Shown here: piece after piece, positions 63,656 through 64,000 of the stretch
Position numbering within the stretch: the stretch's first letter is position 1
Layout: the number at the start of each line of letters is the position of its first letter
NCBI GenBank assembly: GCA_031264185.1
Contig: JAISEL010000112.1
Location: forward strand, 1 to 64,000
Reading direction: 5' to 3'
Length of the DNA stretch: 64,000 nt
Source: Deltaproteobacteria bacterium
Lineage (GTDB): Bacteria > Desulfobacterota > Desulfarculia > Adiutricales > Adiutricaceae
Position numbers and translations under genes: made by a program
The notes under the pieces: generated by a model
The model's database searches: none
What the model was told of the DNA's origin: nothing
The model's input: only the letters and a program-made list of their open reading frames with translations

Positions 63656-64000
63656 ATGGAGGAACCCCGCATTTTCGCGGTCGGCGATATTCACGGCTGC
63701 CGTTTAAAACTGGACCGGCTTCTGGCCAAGCTGGACTGGCGACCGGAAAACCAGGAACTTCTGGTCTTCCTGGGGGATTATATTGATCGCGGTCCGGACA
63801 GCTATGGAGTAGTGGAGACTGTTTTAGGCCTTAAATCTCTCCACCCGAAAGAAGTCATCCTGCTTAAGGGCAACCATGAACAGATGTTCATAAACTTCAT
63901 TACCGGTCAGGAGGAACTCCTCCTGACAGCTAACGGGGTAGCCTGGACCATGCGCAGCTACAATGAAAACACCCCTTTTCCCATAAGCCATTATCAGTTT
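63656..64000 (+). CDS. Metallophosphatase, Ser/Thr protein phosphatase-like (partial, runs off right edge)
   Basis: 115 codons to the window end. The start ATG at 63656 has AAAGGA six bases upstream. Motifs of the calcineurin-like phosphoesterase superfamily: FAVGDIHGCRLKL (GDxHG), FLGDYIDRGPDSYGVV (GDxVDRG) and ILLKGNHEQMF (GNHE), the metal-binding and catalytic residues. This is the form of bacterial ApaH/PrpE-type or PPP-family phosphatases that hydrolyse phosphoproteins or dinucleoside polyphosphates. The C-terminus is outside. Confidence 0.92.
   Translation, partial: MEEPRIFAVGDIHGCRLKLDRLLAKLDWRPENQELLVFLGDYIDRGPDSYGVVETVLGLKSLHPKEVILLKGNHEQMFINFITGQEELLLTANGVAWTMRSYNENTPFPISHYQF

Noticed and set aside
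1-64000. CRISPR array
   Set aside because: The regular 300-bp repeats at 5490-6660 are far too long-spaced and no short direct repeats with unique spacers were seen; no cas genes.

Overview
The window looks like chromosome from an anaerobic, Gram-negative bacterium, most likely a deltaproteobacterium (Desulfobacterota-type). The grounds are an NAD(P)-linked trimeric [FeFe] hydrogenase, a FadL-type outer-membrane protein, a type IV pilus minor-pilin/PilY1 operon and a type III restriction-modification system. Coding density is low. Gene-sized spaces are filled with AT-rich DNA, short non-autonomous repeats and decayed genes (IS4, ISKra4, IS630, IscB-type and TnpB-type remnants, a dead HepT/MntA pair, broken RhuM and SNF2-helicase genes, a frameshifted pilin). 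This suggests genome erosion, as in a host-associated or recently bottlenecked lineage. The lineage is an inference; there is no rRNA in the window.

Layout. 1-700: edge of an IS630-like element and the hydrogenase terminator. 752-4913: hydABC hydrogenase operon (minus). 4914-8310: about 3.4 kb with no secure gene, including a four-unit array with a period of about 300 bp. 8360-14077: FadL-like porin, hybrid histidine kinase and lipid kinase operon (minus). 15211-20727: a small beta-grasp-like protein and a 1672-residue DUF4132 protein (plus). 20962-24000: IS4 and ISKra4 remnants around an acyltransferase. 24676-25963: WYL regulator and a small Cys-rich ORF. 26522-37078: an eleven-gene operon combining dedicated type II fatty-acid/polyketide enzymes with three radical SAM enzymes. 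37541-42995: type III R-M locus with decayed SNF2 and RhuM genes in front. 43091-44981: MITE and a defective IS630. 45296-54709: pilus tip/minor pilin operon and a zinc-ribbon protein. 56311-63004: a 6.7-kb stretch bounded by matching inverted IS-like ends, holding an SDR/hotdog pair, an IscB remnant, a methyltransferase, tRNA-Val, a dead HepT/MntA pair and a broken pilin. 63380-64000: TnpB remnant and the start of a metallophosphatase gene.

The most interesting unit is the 26522-37078 operon. Its carrier protein, one competent and one apparently dead ketosynthase, ketoreductase, dehydratase, nitroreductase-type flavoprotein, cysteine desulfurase-rhodanese fusion, ICMT-type membrane methyltransferase and three radical SAM enzymes look like one pathway that builds an acyl chain on its own ACP and then modifies it by radical chemistry. 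Two of the radical SAM proteins have the Cys-rich layout of the MJ0619/tetraether-lipid-synthase type. The product cannot be read from sequence. Second in interest is the DUF4132/beta-grasp pair, and third a MITE family (93-183 bp, flanked by TA) whose presumed autonomous parent is the IS630-like element cut by the left edge.
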